A stretch of DNA of 64,000 bases from DATJPR01 sp963843525 (GCA_963843525.1 CAWJKM010000001.1:50389-114388); one strand, 5' to 3'; shown: positions 53,463 through 62,196, counted from the first letter of the stretch. Numbers and translations are program-made. The notes: a model not told the origin generated them from the letters alone.

Positions 53463-54478
53463 GTGTGACCATCGACCGGAGCATGATCGAAAGAATCCTC
53501 GTCATTAAGCTCAGGGCTGTTGGCGATGTGGTTCTTTCCACCGTGGTTCTGAAGAACCTGCGCGAGGCGTTTCCCGGAGTGTCGCTGGAATTCCTCACTG
53601 AGAAGGGGGGGGCGGGGATTCTTGAGGGAAATCCTTTTCTGAATCGTCTCCACGTTTATGATCGACGGACGATGACGGGGCTCCGATTGATCAGAATGGT
53701 CCGGAGTCGCCGTTACGATCTGGTGATCGATCTCTTTGGCAATCCGCGTACTGCGCTTGTGACGCGGCTGAGCGGGGCGAGATACCGCGTCGGCTTCCGT
53801 TTCCGTACACGGACCTACGCATATAATATTGTCGTCGAGCCGCGCGGGGCGATTGTTCACAATACACAGTTCAACCTCGACGCCCTTGAAAAAATCGGCG
53901 TCCCGGTCATCGATCGCTCATTACATATTGTCCCGGGCGAGCAGGAGGAAGCCTCGGTTGCGTCCTTCTGGGATCGTCAATTCCCTTCACCGACACCGGT
54001 GGTGGCACTGCACAGTGGAGGCGGGTGGGAGACAAAACGGTGGCCCGCAGAACGATTTGCAGCACTCGCCGATGTTTTGCAGACGCAGTATCACGCGGTG
54101 GTCCTCCTGCCCTGGGGGCCCGGGGAGGAGGCTGACGTCGAGCGGATCCGATCGCTGATGAAGACGGAGGCGATCATACCACCTGCGACGAACCTTCTTG
54201 AACTCGCCGCACTGCTGAGGCGATGTTCGCTGATGGTAAGCAATGACTCCGGTCCCATGCACATCGCCGCGGCCATGGGGACGCCGGTGCTTGGACTCTT
54301 CGGCCCGACAAATCCCCGCCTGCAGGGACCATTCGGCAAGAAGGTGATAACAGTGCGTAACGAAGCAGTCGAGTGCCTGGGATGCAATCTTACGGTGTGC
54401 CCCATCGGGAATCCGTGCATGAAGGACCTGGATATTCAGCGTGTCCTGGATGCGATCGAACAGCTTTCCGTTCTGTAG
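53459..54478 (+). CDS. Glycosyltransferase family 9 (heptosyltransferase-like)
   Basis: The 339-residue protein matches the ADP-heptose:LPS heptosyltransferase family: IKLRAVGDVVLSTVVLKNL, VALHSGGGWETKRWPAERFAAL (core GGGWETKRWPAERF), and SNDSGPMHIAAAMGTPVLGLFGPTNP (core SNDSGPMHIAAA). The short Cys motif CLGCNLTVCPIGNPCM near the end is typical. It probably adds a sugar to a lipopolysaccharide core. It is coupled to the endonuclease gene by an ATGA overlap and is followed 23 bases later by a second GT9 gene. Confidence 0.9.
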   Translation: MSVTIDRSMIERILVIKLRAVGDVVLSTVVLKNLREAFPGVSLEFLTEKGGAGILEGNPFLNRLHVYDRRTMTGLRLIRMVRSRRYDLVIDLFGNPRTALVTRLSGARYRVGFRFRTRTYAYNIVVEPRGAIVHNTQFNLDALEKIGVPVIDRSLHIVPGEQEEASVASFWDRQFPSPTPVVALHSGGGWETKRWPAERFAALADVLQTQYHAVVLLPWGPGEEADVERIRSLMKTEAIIPPATNLLELAALLRRCSLMVSNDSGPMHIAAAMGTPVLGLFGPTNPRLQGPFGKKVITVRNEAVECLGCNLTVCPIGNPCMKDLDIQRVLDAIEQLSVL

Positions 54479-54501
54479 CATTAAGTCAGACGAGCCATCT
54501 C

Positions 54502-55662
54502 ATGGAATTTGCCATTCCCTCGTGCAAACACTTTACCGGCTACAAGCCGTGCTTCCCCGGCACGAATTGTCTCGAGGAATGCATCCAGCACAAGCCTCTG
54601 GGGACACGCATACTCCTGATCAATCTCGATGCAATGGGCAACGTGCTTGTGACAACGAGTATTCTCCCTGCACTCAAGAGGAAGTATCCGATCAGCGACA
54701 TATCCTGGGTCACTTTGAAAATCTCGGCTCCACTGCTTCAGAATAACCCGTTCATCGACCGCGTCTATACATGGGATCCGGAGTCGATTCTCATCCTTGA
54801 AGGGCAGGAATTCGACATTGTAATGAATGTTGATAAGTCCCGGAGGTCGGGAGCGTTTGCCGTTCGCGTCAATGCCCGGGAACGACTCGGCTTCGGCATG
54901 AACGGGCAGGGGGTGATCATCCCCCTCAACCCTGAGGCGGAGGAAAACTATCGACTTGGCCTCGACGACGATTTAAAATTCCACGTCAACCAGAAGACCG
55001 TTGGTCAGCTGGAGTGCGAAGAATTCCGCCTTCCCTACAACCGGGATGAATATGTGCTTCACCTGACGGAGGAGGAAGAAGAATTCTGCCGGTCGTACAA
55101 AGACGATCTCTTGATCAAACCCGGGCAGGTTGTGGTGGGATTCAATACCGGGTGCTCGGAGCTGTATCCGAACAAGAAGCTCACCGTTGAGCAGCACGTC
55201 GTGCTCCTCGAGCGTCTGGCAAAGGAGGATGATCTCACCCTGGTTCTCCTCGGCGGCCCGGAGGACACCGTGCGAAACGCCGAAATTCACCGGAGGCTCG
55301 GAGCCCGGGTGATCAACACACCGACGACCGAAGGGGTCCGGCGGGGGATCTGCTACGAGAACATTTGCGACCTGGTCGTGACCGGCGATTCCTTCGGGAT
55401 GCACCTGGCGATAGGGCTGAAGAAACATGTCATCGCGTGGTTTGGATTGAGCTGCTGGACGGAAATCGATCTCTACGATCGCGGAGCGAAGCTTGTACCA
55501 GAGGGATTGGCGTGTGCGCCATGCTGGAGAAAGGCGTGTCCGTACAACCTCGAATGCATAGCGATGGTTGACCTGGATCGCATCGTTGCAGAGGTGTGCA
55601 ACTTCAGGGATGGGAGGAAGCAGGAGTGGGAAAACGAGTCCACGGGGGCGAGGGGCTTATAA
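54502..55662 (+). CDS. Glycosyltransferase family 9-like protein with cysteine-rich ends
   Basis: The 386-residue protein has the GT9 pattern ILLINLDAMGNVLVTTSILPAL (core LLINLDAMGNVLVTT), VVVGFNTGCSELYPNKKLT, and TGDSFGMHLAIGLKKHVIAWFG (core GDSFGMHLAIGL). The C-terminal CAPCWRKACPYNLEC is a four-Cys motif common in the family. Unusual is the N-terminus, which adds four cysteines (C8, C17, C23 and C27) before the first beta strand; they could bind a metal with the C-terminal set. It follows the other GT9 gene on the same strand and ends facing the PorV gene. Confidence 0.85.
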   Translation: MEFAIPSCKHFTGYKPCFPGTNCLEECIQHKPLGTRILLINLDAMGNVLVTTSILPALKRKYPISDISWVTLKISAPLLQNNPFIDRVYTWDPESILILEGQEFDIVMNVDKSRRSGAFAVRVNARERLGFGMNGQGVIIPLNPEAEENYRLGLDDDLKFHVNQKTVGQLECEEFRLPYNRDEYVLHLTEEEEEFCRSYKDDLLIKPGQVVVGFNTGCSELYPNKKLTVEQHVVLLERLAKEDDLTLVLLGGPEDTVRNAEIHRRLGARVINTPTTEGVRRGICYENICDLVVTGDSFGMHLAIGLKKHVIAWFGLSCWTEIDLYDRGAKLVPEGLACAPCWRKACPYNLECIAMVDLDRIVAEVCNFRDGRKQEWENESTGARGL

Positions 55663-56583
55663 CGTCAGTCCCAGTGTAAACGTGTGCGTGGATCCGAGAT
55701 CCTGGTTCAGGCTTGCGAACGCGTAGTCGAGGGAAAAGAGTCCGTATTGCACCCCCAGCCCCGCTCCAAATCCTCTCCCTTCCGAACCGAATTCATTGCC
55801 GGCACGGAGCACGACCATATTGTAGAACCAAAACTCACCTCCCAGCCCTGCGTAGAACCTCTTTTCCGGAAACACCCTCACGACGTCTCCTTCCACCCTC
55901 AAATCCATATCTTGCGACCGCAAGAGAGTGTACCCAAGACCTGCGCGAGCGAGCGCAGGGAGCACGGTACTCTGAGACTGGAGGACCGTCATGCTCCCGA
56001 GGTTCAGGATGGCAATTCCGGCATCAAGATTTGCAATGGGAAGGGGAGCCCTGATGCCGGCATCGAAGGAGATCCCCGTCGCCTCATTCACGAGGATTTT
56101 TTCGTAAAGAAATCTCCCGGTAACGCCAAGACGGATTTCGTTGCCAATCGTTCGGGCATAGGACAGGCCTATGGCCAGATCGCGCGAAGTGAACGTCCCC
56201 TCCGCGGGACCGGGCCGGGTGCGGATTTCGATATCAGCAACCGTTGTGGTGAGGAGAGAAAGACCGAGCGTCTGGTTTGCTCCCAGCGGAAACGAGGCAC
56301 CCAGGAACTCGGTGCGCGTGTCCTGAATCCATTCCTGATGCGTAAAGAGAAGATGCATCGTTTGCGGAGTATCCACGCTCTGAATGCCGGCAGGATTACC
56401 CTGAACCGCGGCCGGTCCATCAGCGAGGGCCACGACATAGCCCATTCCCACGTCACGCGCGGTGGCGCCGATTTTCAGCAGCGGCATTCCCGAAGCGCCC
56501 GCCTGGGCGAAAACAAGGCGAGTCCCCAGAAGGAGCAATGCAGACAGTGTCACAAGGATGCGACGATTCATTGGTACGGTCAT
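55657..56583 (-). CDS. PorV/PorQ-family outer-membrane protein
   Basis: The roughly 308-residue protein has a signal peptide (LVTLSALLLLGTRLVFAQ) followed by the PorV-type opening LKIGATARDVGMGYVVALADGPAAVQGNPAG (start and end: LKIGATARDVGMG and VQGNPAG). The rest is a FadL-like barrel ending THTFTLGLTL. PorV proteins shuttle or anchor T9SS cargo at the outer membrane. ATG 56583 sits four bases after the upstream stop; ATG 56571 is an alternative. It is last in a minus-strand operon with a T9SS cargo gene. Confidence 0.85.
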   Translation of the reverse strand: MTVPMNRRILVTLSALLLLGTRLVFAQAGASGMPLLKIGATARDVGMGYVVALADGPAAVQGNPAGIQSVDTPQTMHLLFTHQEWIQDTRTEFLGASFPLGANQTLGLSLLTTTVADIEIRTRPGPAEGTFTSRDLAIGLSYARTIGNEIRLGVTGRFLYEKILVNEATGISFDAGIRAPLPIANLDAGIAILNLGSMTVLQSQSTVLPALARAGLGYTLLRSQDMDLRVEGDVVRVFPEKRFYAGLGGEFWFYNMVVLRAGNEFGSEGRGFGAGLGVQYGLFSLDYAFASLNQDLGSTHTFTLGLTL

Positions 56584-56587
56584 GCTT

Positions 56588-57529
56588 TCAAAAGATTGCC
56601 GAAACCGACACGAAGTGGATGCCAGAATCCGTAAACGGCTCAAATACATACGTGTACTGGATCGCAGGCGTCCATGATGCAAAATCCCTCTGGAGCATGA
56701 AGCCCAGGGCGGGCCGGATTCCATTCCCTTTTTCCTTGAGGTCGACCCGGTCGATGCCCGCCCGGAGAGCCAGCTCGTGTATGATATGATATTCCGCGCC
56801 AGCCCTCAAGTAGAGAGTCTGCTGGTTGCTTGCCTCGATTTCTGAAGAGACAATGCCGAGATCCTCCGGCAGGATATACGCCACACCGATCGTGTACAAT
56901 CGAGGGAACTTATCCTCCGAGGATTTCCCCTCCTGTCCGTACAGTGAGGAAGTATCCCATTTGTACTTTGAGGAAATATCTTTGACGGTGCCGGCGACCC
57001 TGATCTGATCGGTGACCCGATAGAAGAACCCGAGATCCACCCCGACCGTTGCGCTGGTAATGTCCGAATACAGGTGAGCGTAGAGGAGTTTGAGGTTGAT
57101 GCCAAGACTGAATCCCGCGGGAAATCGGAGTCCGAACCCGAGAAAGGCCATGTTTTCCGATGTCTTCATCGGACCCGTGGGTATTCCATCATTGTCGCGT
57201 CCATCGATGTTACTCACCCCTGTGTTCAGGATGCCGACGCCGAGTCCCGCCTGTGGCGGCAACGACGTGGAAAAGTTGAGAAAGTTCATGGACCTGTCAA
57301 GGGACAGGATGCCGGCGGACACCGATCCCCCCCGGTTTTCTGAAAACGGAAGAAGAGCGGGATTGTAGTAACCGGACAACTCGCCCTCGTCGACGGCGCT
57401 CATGGAATTCCCCATGGCGATGCCCCGTGCGCCGAATCCCATGCGGAACGCCGACCCCGGAAGTCCGCCGAGTTGCGCAACGGCCGGCTCTGTCGCGAGA
57501 ATGAGAACCCCCAGCGAAAAGAGCGCCAG
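56588..57529 (-). CDS. Second PorV/PorQ-family outer-membrane protein, start codon unclear
   Basis: The protein shows the PorV opening GSAFRMGFGARGIAMGNSMSAVDEGELSGYYNPALL (start and end: FGARGIAMGNSM and YYNPALL) and a barrel ending GIHFVSVSAIF. A signal peptide is encoded upstream in frame (LALFSLGVLILATEPAVAQLGG; core LGVLILATEPAVAQ) but there is no ATG, GTG or TTG between it and the stop of the preceding gene at 57548-57550, which is in the same frame. CTG 57529 or an undetected base change may provide the start; ATG 57442 would delete the signal. The gene is therefore either mis-sequenced at its start or uses a rare start codon. Confidence 0.75.
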   Translation of the reverse strand: MALFSLGVLILATEPAVAQLGGLPGSAFRMGFGARGIAMGNSMSAVDEGELSGYYNPALLPFSENRGGSVSAGILSLDRSMNFLNFSTSLPPQAGLGVGILNTGVSNIDGRDNDGIPTGPMKTSENMAFLGFGLRFPAGFSLGINLKLLYAHLYSDITSATVGVDLGFFYRVTDQIRVAGTVKDISSKYKWDTSSLYGQEGKSSEDKFPRLYTIGVAYILPEDLGIVSSEIEASNQQTLYLRAGAEYHIIHELALRAGIDRVDLKEKGNGIRPALGFMLQRDFASWTPAIQYTYVFEPFTDSGIHFVSVSAIF

Positions 57530-57547
57530 GCGGCACGGGTTATTGTG

Positions 57548-59077
57548 TTATTGAAGGACAAGGATTTTCCCCCATGCGGGCGTACCACCACTGACAATGA
57601 CCCGATAGAAATACACACCGTTGTCGACGACTCGCGAATGATCGTCCCGCCCATCCCAGATCTCATCGCTTTCTCCCGATCGAGATGCATCCTTTACCAG
57701 CGTCCGCACGCGATTCATTCCAAAATCGAATAATTCAATTGTGACGTTTCCGGGAGTTGCACCCGTGGTGTAGTGAATCCGTACGCTGCCCGTCGACGGA
57801 GAGAACGGATTAGGATACGCATACACCTTCGATACAGCTTCGCTGGGAACGTACGATCGCGCTATCTCCCAGGCTGACCCGAAGGGGTGGCTCGCGTTGT
57901 CGATCGTTCGGGCGAGTCCGTCATCCGATGCGCCGAAGAGTGTGTCACCGATCACTGCCACCGAATAGAACGCCGAGGTTGTGATTCGACTGCCGTTCTG
58001 CGGATCGATGATTGTTCCCGATTTTAACCAGCTTGCGCCGCCATCGGCAGTACGGTACATGCCGTCGTTCGCTGCGACATACACAAGAGAATCCTTGAAG
58101 GCGAAGCCGTATGCCTTGACGCCGATGAGCTGGTTTGACCAGGTGAGACCATCATTGTCGGTGTAGCTTACCGCGTACTCTTGCGTCGGGCCCTCAGCCG
58201 GCCAATTTGTCGTCCAGATTCTCGTGCCCGTGGGGAGCCGTTGTGTCCCGATCGCGATCACCCAGTCCGATGCGATATGGGAGGCCTCGTTGTCAGCGGT
58301 GAAATGTGCCCAGCTCATCCCACCGTCGGTTGAACGGTTCACGCCGCCGGCGGTTCCCGCCCATATGGTGTCTTCACCGATGGTCGCGACGGAAAAGGCG
58401 AGAAAGTTATTATCGTCCCGGGGGTCGATCGGATACCCAAGAGTATCGGTGGGGGATATCGATGCGCGATTGTGGCTTGGAAGAACGATGCGATCCCATG
58501 ATTGTCCAAGATCCGTTGACTTTCTCAGACCGCTGGACCAGCTCGCTATCCACACGGCCTTCGGCGAGAGGGCTACGCTGAAAGTCACATTCTGCTCGGG
58601 AACGACGATCGGGAGGAAGTGGACATTGTTCACACCATACATGACCGTACTGTCATTGACCGGGTCCAGCGGCTGCGGGATCCCGTGCCATGTGACGCCG
58701 TTGTCGGTGCTATACGTTGATCCGCTCCCGGTCTGCACGGAAGTACCATTGACGTCCTTCGTAAAGCCTGTCGAGGCCCAAATCGTATCTCCCTTCACAC
58801 CGACAGCAAAAATGCCCGGCTTTGCAAACTGTGGATTTGTCACAAAGCTCGTCCAAGTCCTGCCGCCGTCGGTCGTCAACGCAAGACCATTCCCTGTCCC
58901 GGCCCACAGTGCTCCGTTCCGTGTCGCGAGATGCGAAAGAGAATTTGTCGGGAGGACACCGGCTGCAGCTCCTGGAAACAGAAAGGGTTTCTGGAGAGGC
59001 GGCATGTTCTGGGCGGAAGCGGACCGGCTCAAAACGATCGCGGCGATGAGTCCCACAACATAGGCGGTTCGTGGCAT
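57548..59077 (-). CDS. Secreted BNR/sialidase-type repeat protein with T9SS sorting domain
   Basis: The 509-residue protein has a signal peptide ending SRSASAQ, a beta-propeller with repeated T-x-DGG-x-W motifs (TTDGGRTWTSF, STDGGMSWAHF, TADGGASWLKS) and a C-terminal T9SS domain (VYAYPNPFSPSTGSVRIHY, DNGVYFYRVIVSGG). It is thus a predicted T9SS substrate carried to the surface. Its ATG overlaps the TAA of the upstream lipoprotein (TAATG) and two PorV-like genes follow directly, so a small T9SS unit is implied. Ligand or enzymatic role is unknown. Confidence 0.88.
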   Translation of the reverse strand: MPRTAYVVGLIAAIVLSRSASAQNMPPLQKPFLFPGAAAGVLPTNSLSHLATRNGALWAGTGNGLALTTDGGRTWTSFVTNPQFAKPGIFAVGVKGDTIWASTGFTKDVNGTSVQTGSGSTYSTDNGVTWHGIPQPLDPVNDSTVMYGVNNVHFLPIVVPEQNVTFSVALSPKAVWIASWSSGLRKSTDLGQSWDRIVLPSHNRASISPTDTLGYPIDPRDDNNFLAFSVATIGEDTIWAGTAGGVNRSTDGGMSWAHFTADNEASHIASDWVIAIGTQRLPTGTRIWTTNWPAEGPTQEYAVSYTDNDGLTWSNQLIGVKAYGFAFKDSLVYVAANDGMYRTADGGASWLKSGTIIDPQNGSRITTSAFYSVAVIGDTLFGASDDGLARTIDNASHPFGSAWEIARSYVPSEAVSKVYAYPNPFSPSTGSVRIHYTTGATPGNVTIELFDFGMNRVRTLVKDASRSGESDEIWDGRDDHSRVVDNGVYFYRVIVSGGTPAWGKILVLQ

Positions 59078-59982
59078 TAGCGCAGCGTCAGGTAGTGTGT
59101 AAGGGTTGCGCTGGTGTCGCCCGCGCGGTCAATCGCCTGGAATAAAAGATCGTAGGTTTTCGGGGTGTTTGAGCTGTCCACCTGAAGAGTGATTGAGAAT
59201 ACTTCACCCTGAATTGAGTCCTTGTTTGAAATATTGCCTTCGTCAAGCAAATGAAGGATGCTCGGCGGGCTGTTTCCACCGACAACACGCAACGTCACAT
59301 CTTTGATGTCACCAACCCCGTCAGAATCTCCACCCGAAATGGTTAACACAAATGGATTTGTCCCGTGATCAGGTATCAAAACCGTGTCGGGTGCAACAAG
59401 ATTGTAGAGCCAGGGCGGAATATTGGGCCTGCGGACAATCAGACTCGTGATTGCACTTGTGCCTTGATGTCCTTTGCGATCGCTTGTTGAAAACACTACG
59501 TGGAAGATGCCATAGTCGCTGCGTGAGAGAGAGAAGTCAAGCGCTCCGGTGTAAACTCCGTCTCGTGAAACCTTGTCTGGAGCTGCGCCATCGTCATGGA
59601 GATTCGACTCGGCAATGACCGTTCCGTCAGGTGTCATTACTGTAGCCGAGACGATTGATATCTGATCGGCCCCATCAGGATCTGTAACGAACGTTGAGGC
59701 CACGATCTTGACAGGATAGAAGCCTCCAGAAGGAGTGATCGAGTCAATGCGGACCGAGGATGGGGTGAGAGAAAACTGCGAGACGACAGGCGCATTGCCA
59801 CGAGGATCGAGCGCTCCCATGGGGTTCTGGTCGCACCCGAAGAAGGTGAGTGCGACGACGAACGGTAGTAACCCCGGGATTAACCTGCAGGAAAGTATAT
59901 TCAGGCGGTGAGGAATATCAAAAAAAACGCCGACCCTTCTAAGATATGCAGAGAAGTAGCGGCGATACGTGGAGAAGCGCAT
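59077..59982 (-). CDS. Lipoprotein with Ig-like domains, unknown function
   Basis: From ATG 59982 the roughly 301-residue product has a long positively charged N-terminus and then a signal with lipobox ALTFFGC. The mature part has two or three Ig/cadherin-like segments (VKIVASTFVTDPDGADQIS, DGVYTGALDFSLSRSDYG, FVLTISGGDSDGVGDIKDV). An ATG at 60018 is also possible; GGTGAAG before 59982 favours the shorter form. It heads the minus-strand operon with the T9SS cargo and PorV genes, so it may act at the cell surface with them. Confidence 0.7.
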   Translation of the reverse strand: MRFSTYRRYFSAYLRRVGVFFDIPHRLNILSCRLIPGLLPFVVALTFFGCDQNPMGALDPRGNAPVVSQFSLTPSSVRIDSITPSGGFYPVKIVASTFVTDPDGADQISIVSATVMTPDGTVIAESNLHDDGAAPDKVSRDGVYTGALDFSLSRSDYGIFHVVFSTSDRKGHQGTSAITSLIVRRPNIPPWLYNLVAPDTVLIPDHGTNPFVLTISGGDSDGVGDIKDVTLRVVGGNSPPSILHLLDEGNISNKDSIQGEVFSITLQVDSSNTPKTYDLLFQAIDRAGDTSATLTHYLTLR

Positions 59983-60060
59983 CTTCACCCGGCTGCGGTG
60001 GTGGCGGTGGATTGACATTTCAACGCGAACATGTAGCAGTCGGTCAGCAGCGCTCTCTTA

Positions 60061-60087
60061 TTGTAGGTCTTGTCACGTAAACTACAA
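60061..60087. promoter_or_regulatory. Inverted repeat in divergent promoter region
   Basis: TTGTAG at 60061-60066 and CTACAA at 60082-60087 form an inverted repeat with 15 bases between, in the region between the minus-strand lipoprotein gene and the sigma-factor gene. It could be an operator; no direct evidence. Confidence 0.3.
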
Positions 60088-60149
60088 ACAGGCAGCGTGA
60101 AAAGCAAGAAAAATCATGGGGTTGAGAGATGAAAAACCCTCCGGAGGAC

Positions 60150-60178
60150 TTGCGCAACCCCGTTCGATTTTGTATACT
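60150..60178 (+). promoter_or_regulatory. Candidate sigma70-type promoter upstream of ECF sigma gene
   Basis: TTGCGC at 60150-60155 and TATACT at 60173-60178 are spaced by 17 bases. They fall inside a longer in-frame N-terminal extension that does not resemble sigma factors, which supports the start at 60246. Confidence 0.45.
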
Positions 60179-60245
60179 GAGCTATCCCCGCCAGGCCGTC
60201 CCTCCCGTCGGCCATACCTTTCATACATACTCCAACCACACTGGC

Positions 60246-60791
60246 ATGACGTCAGACCCTTCGCTTGACGGAGGCGTCATTCAACCTCTTGTTTCGTCCG
60301 GACTCTGGCATCAGGCGTACCGGAAGTACCACCATTTCTGGATCACGCTTGCAAGATCGAGCCACGTTCCGGCCTCAGAGGCGGAAGAGATGCTTCATGC
60401 GGTCCTGATCGCCATCATTGATGATCCGGACCGGCATTTTGAATCACTTGAACACGTTCGCAATTACGTCGCCAGAGCGATCCTGAACCGGGTCGTCGAG
60501 CGCCGGAGGAACGATGCGCGGTTCACGGAATGGGATGATGAGTCGGAGAAGGGGAGCGGAGAGAATGAGGAAATGTCCCCCGGAGAAAAGCGAGAGCTTC
60601 ATCTGGCGCTCCGGAAGGGGATGCGCGGACTTCCCGCGCATCTCTACCGCGTCGTGAAACTCCGGTTTTTCTCCGGCTTTACCTTTCAGGAAATGAGTGA
60701 GTTCCTTGGGCTCCCGATTTCCACCATCAAGAGCCGGGAAGAAGCTGCGTTAAAGAGAATACGAAGGGTATTAAAGAACCATGGTTTCTAA
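60246..60791 (+). CDS. ECF-type RNA polymerase sigma factor
   Basis: The 181-residue protein has sigma region 2 (HFWITLARSSHVPASEAEEML, then NYVARAILNRVVERRR) and region 4 (MRGLPAHLYRVVKLRFFSGFTFQEMSEFLGL; core LPAHLYRVVKLRFFSG and PISTIKSREEAALKRIR). The frame stays open upstream to ATG 60129, but those 39 residues are unlike sigma factors and contain a promoter-like sequence, so ATG 60246 is preferred. A membrane protein gene follows by 68 bases and is likely its regulator. Confidence 0.82.
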   Translation: MTSDPSLDGGVIQPLVSSGLWHQAYRKYHHFWITLARSSHVPASEAEEMLHAVLIAIIDDPDRHFESLEHVRNYVARAILNRVVERRRNDARFTEWDDESEKGSGENEEMSPGEKRELHLALRKGMRGLPAHLYRVVKLRFFSGFTFQEMSEFLGLPISTIKSREEAALKRIRRVLKNHGF

Positions 60792-60859
60792 CGACTGCGC
60801 CACGAAGAGCTGTCAGGCAAATGACATATCCGGTCACTCTTGAGAGCTAGAGAAAGGTC

Positions 60860-61676
60860 ATGAAACCCAAGATTCCCGTCTCCACATTAGTGGATTTCGC
60901 CTCCGGTCGGCTTTCTCCGGAGGAGGGGTTGAAGCTTCTCGATCAAATAGAAGACAACCCTGATGTGTCCGAAATGCTGGACAAGGCGATTGAATTTGTT
61001 GATATCGCCTCTGATCCGGCTTCCGCCGGAGTTCTGGAAGGACGGAGGCGTTGGTATGCGCCGCTTCTTCGAAAGATCGCACAGTGGAGCCGCGGGGCGG
61101 TTGAATGGATGTTCCGGGTCACCCTCGCGATACGTGGGAGTAGGGGCCGGGATTGCGATCGTTGTTGCTTTTGCGATTGTCGCTCCACTTCCTTCCCAGG
61201 GGAGGATTGCCGCCTTGACGATCCCAACCGACGAGGAGTTGCATATCCTTACTCGAGGAGCAGAGGGGGGAGAGGTGAACCTGGCCGCACATCTGATGGC
61301 TAACCAGAGGTTTGAGGATGCCATCCGGGTGCTTGACTGGTACGTCGCGGCATTTCCCACCTCTGACGGCGCCGCGCGCGCGCACTTACTTTCGGGGCTC
61401 GCACATCTGCGGCGATCGAAGGAGACGTTCCTGGGGTGGTTTGTCGGGATTGACCGGGCAGAAGTGCGCAATGCCGAAACCCAGTTCATGAGCGCATTGA
61501 TGCTTTCACGATCATCGGAGCTGTCATCAGATGCCGCCTGGTACCTGGCTCGGGCACAAGTGCTCCTTCAGTCGGACGGCAATGCGCCGATGTATCTCGA
61601 TTTCATTGAAAAGGAGGGGGGTGTGCATAGTTCGCAGGCCGGGCGACTGAAAGAGCTCCTGAGGGAACGCCAGTGA
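60860..61676 (+). CDS. Membrane anti-sigma-like protein, interrupted by a frameshift
   Basis: The first frame (from ATG 60860) encodes a cytoplasmic part opening VSTLVDFASGRLSPEEGLKLL, as in anti-sigma factors. The second frame, one base away, holds the membrane helix (VGVGAGIAIVVAFAIVAPL) and a periplasmic tail with tetratricopeptide-like helices (NLAAHLMANQRFEDAIRVL; AAWYLARAQVLLQSDG). The frames join if one base of the CCGGG at 61114-61118 is dropped. Co-location after an ECF sigma gene supports an anti-sigma role. No zinc-finger His/Cys motif was seen, so it may work by another contact. Confidence 0.7.
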
Positions 61677-61734
61677 GCACACTCGAGGTCATGGGGTACT
61701 CGCACGGACCCTCGCCATCACAGGGACAAGCAAC

Positions 61735-62090
61735 ATGACAAGATCATGCATAGTTCTGTGCTTCTTGCTCATTGTTTCGAGTTCTGTCTTTTGTGCTTCC
61801 TTTGTTCCCAAGGAGGAATACCTGTCGTTGCGCAGGATGATCGGGTCAGGGCATTATGCAGCGGCAAGTGAAGAGTGCCTGCGGATGATGGACCGCTACC
61901 CTCACGATGCGATTCTTCATGAGACATTTGTGGAGATCAATCTTTACGCGGGGACGCTCGACGGAGCCGAAACAACCCTGCGTCGGAGGCTGGCTGCGGG
62001 ATCCAGCGTGGAGCAATGCTTTTATGGGATCGGACTGACGCGTTACCATCGACGACTGTATCGCGACGCGCTCGATGCCTTCGCACGATG
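61735..62090 (+). CDS. Secreted TPR-like protein, truncated at the composition break
   Basis: The N-terminal part has a signal peptide (IVLCFLLIVSSSVFCAS) and helical repeats (YLSLRRMIGSGHYAAASEECL and YRDALDAFARC) typical of TPR proteins. After about 118 residues the sequence becomes GC-rich and encodes trpB on the other strand, so the gene is cut. It continues the operon of the sigma/anti-sigma pair. Confidence 0.65.
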
Positions 62091-62096
62091 CCCGCC
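62085..62096. other. Composition break / probable chimeric join
   Basis: Base composition and codon pattern change within a few bases here. To the left is the moderately GC-rich genome of the rest of the window; to the right nearly every third base is G or C and a different gene order begins on the other strand. A gene from each side ends inside the break. Confidence 0.8.
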
Positions 62097-62196
62097 GAAG
62101 TCGCGCTCGACACCCCAGTGGCCGCGGGTGTCGGCCTCGATGAGGCCGGCGTGGACCGGGGTCGGGCCCGAGGGGACGTTCGGGCGATCGAAGCGA
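62092..62196 (-). CDS. trpB: Tryptophan synthase beta chain, N-terminal fragment
   Basis: About 35 residues on the minus strand read RFDRPNVPSGPTPVHAGLIE followed by ADTRGHWGV, the N-terminus of TrpB, before the contig changes sequence. The gene is cut by the junction at about 62090. It follows trpF in the order expected for a trp operon. No stop or start codon separates it cleanly from trpF, another sign of base errors in this segment. Confidence 0.65.
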
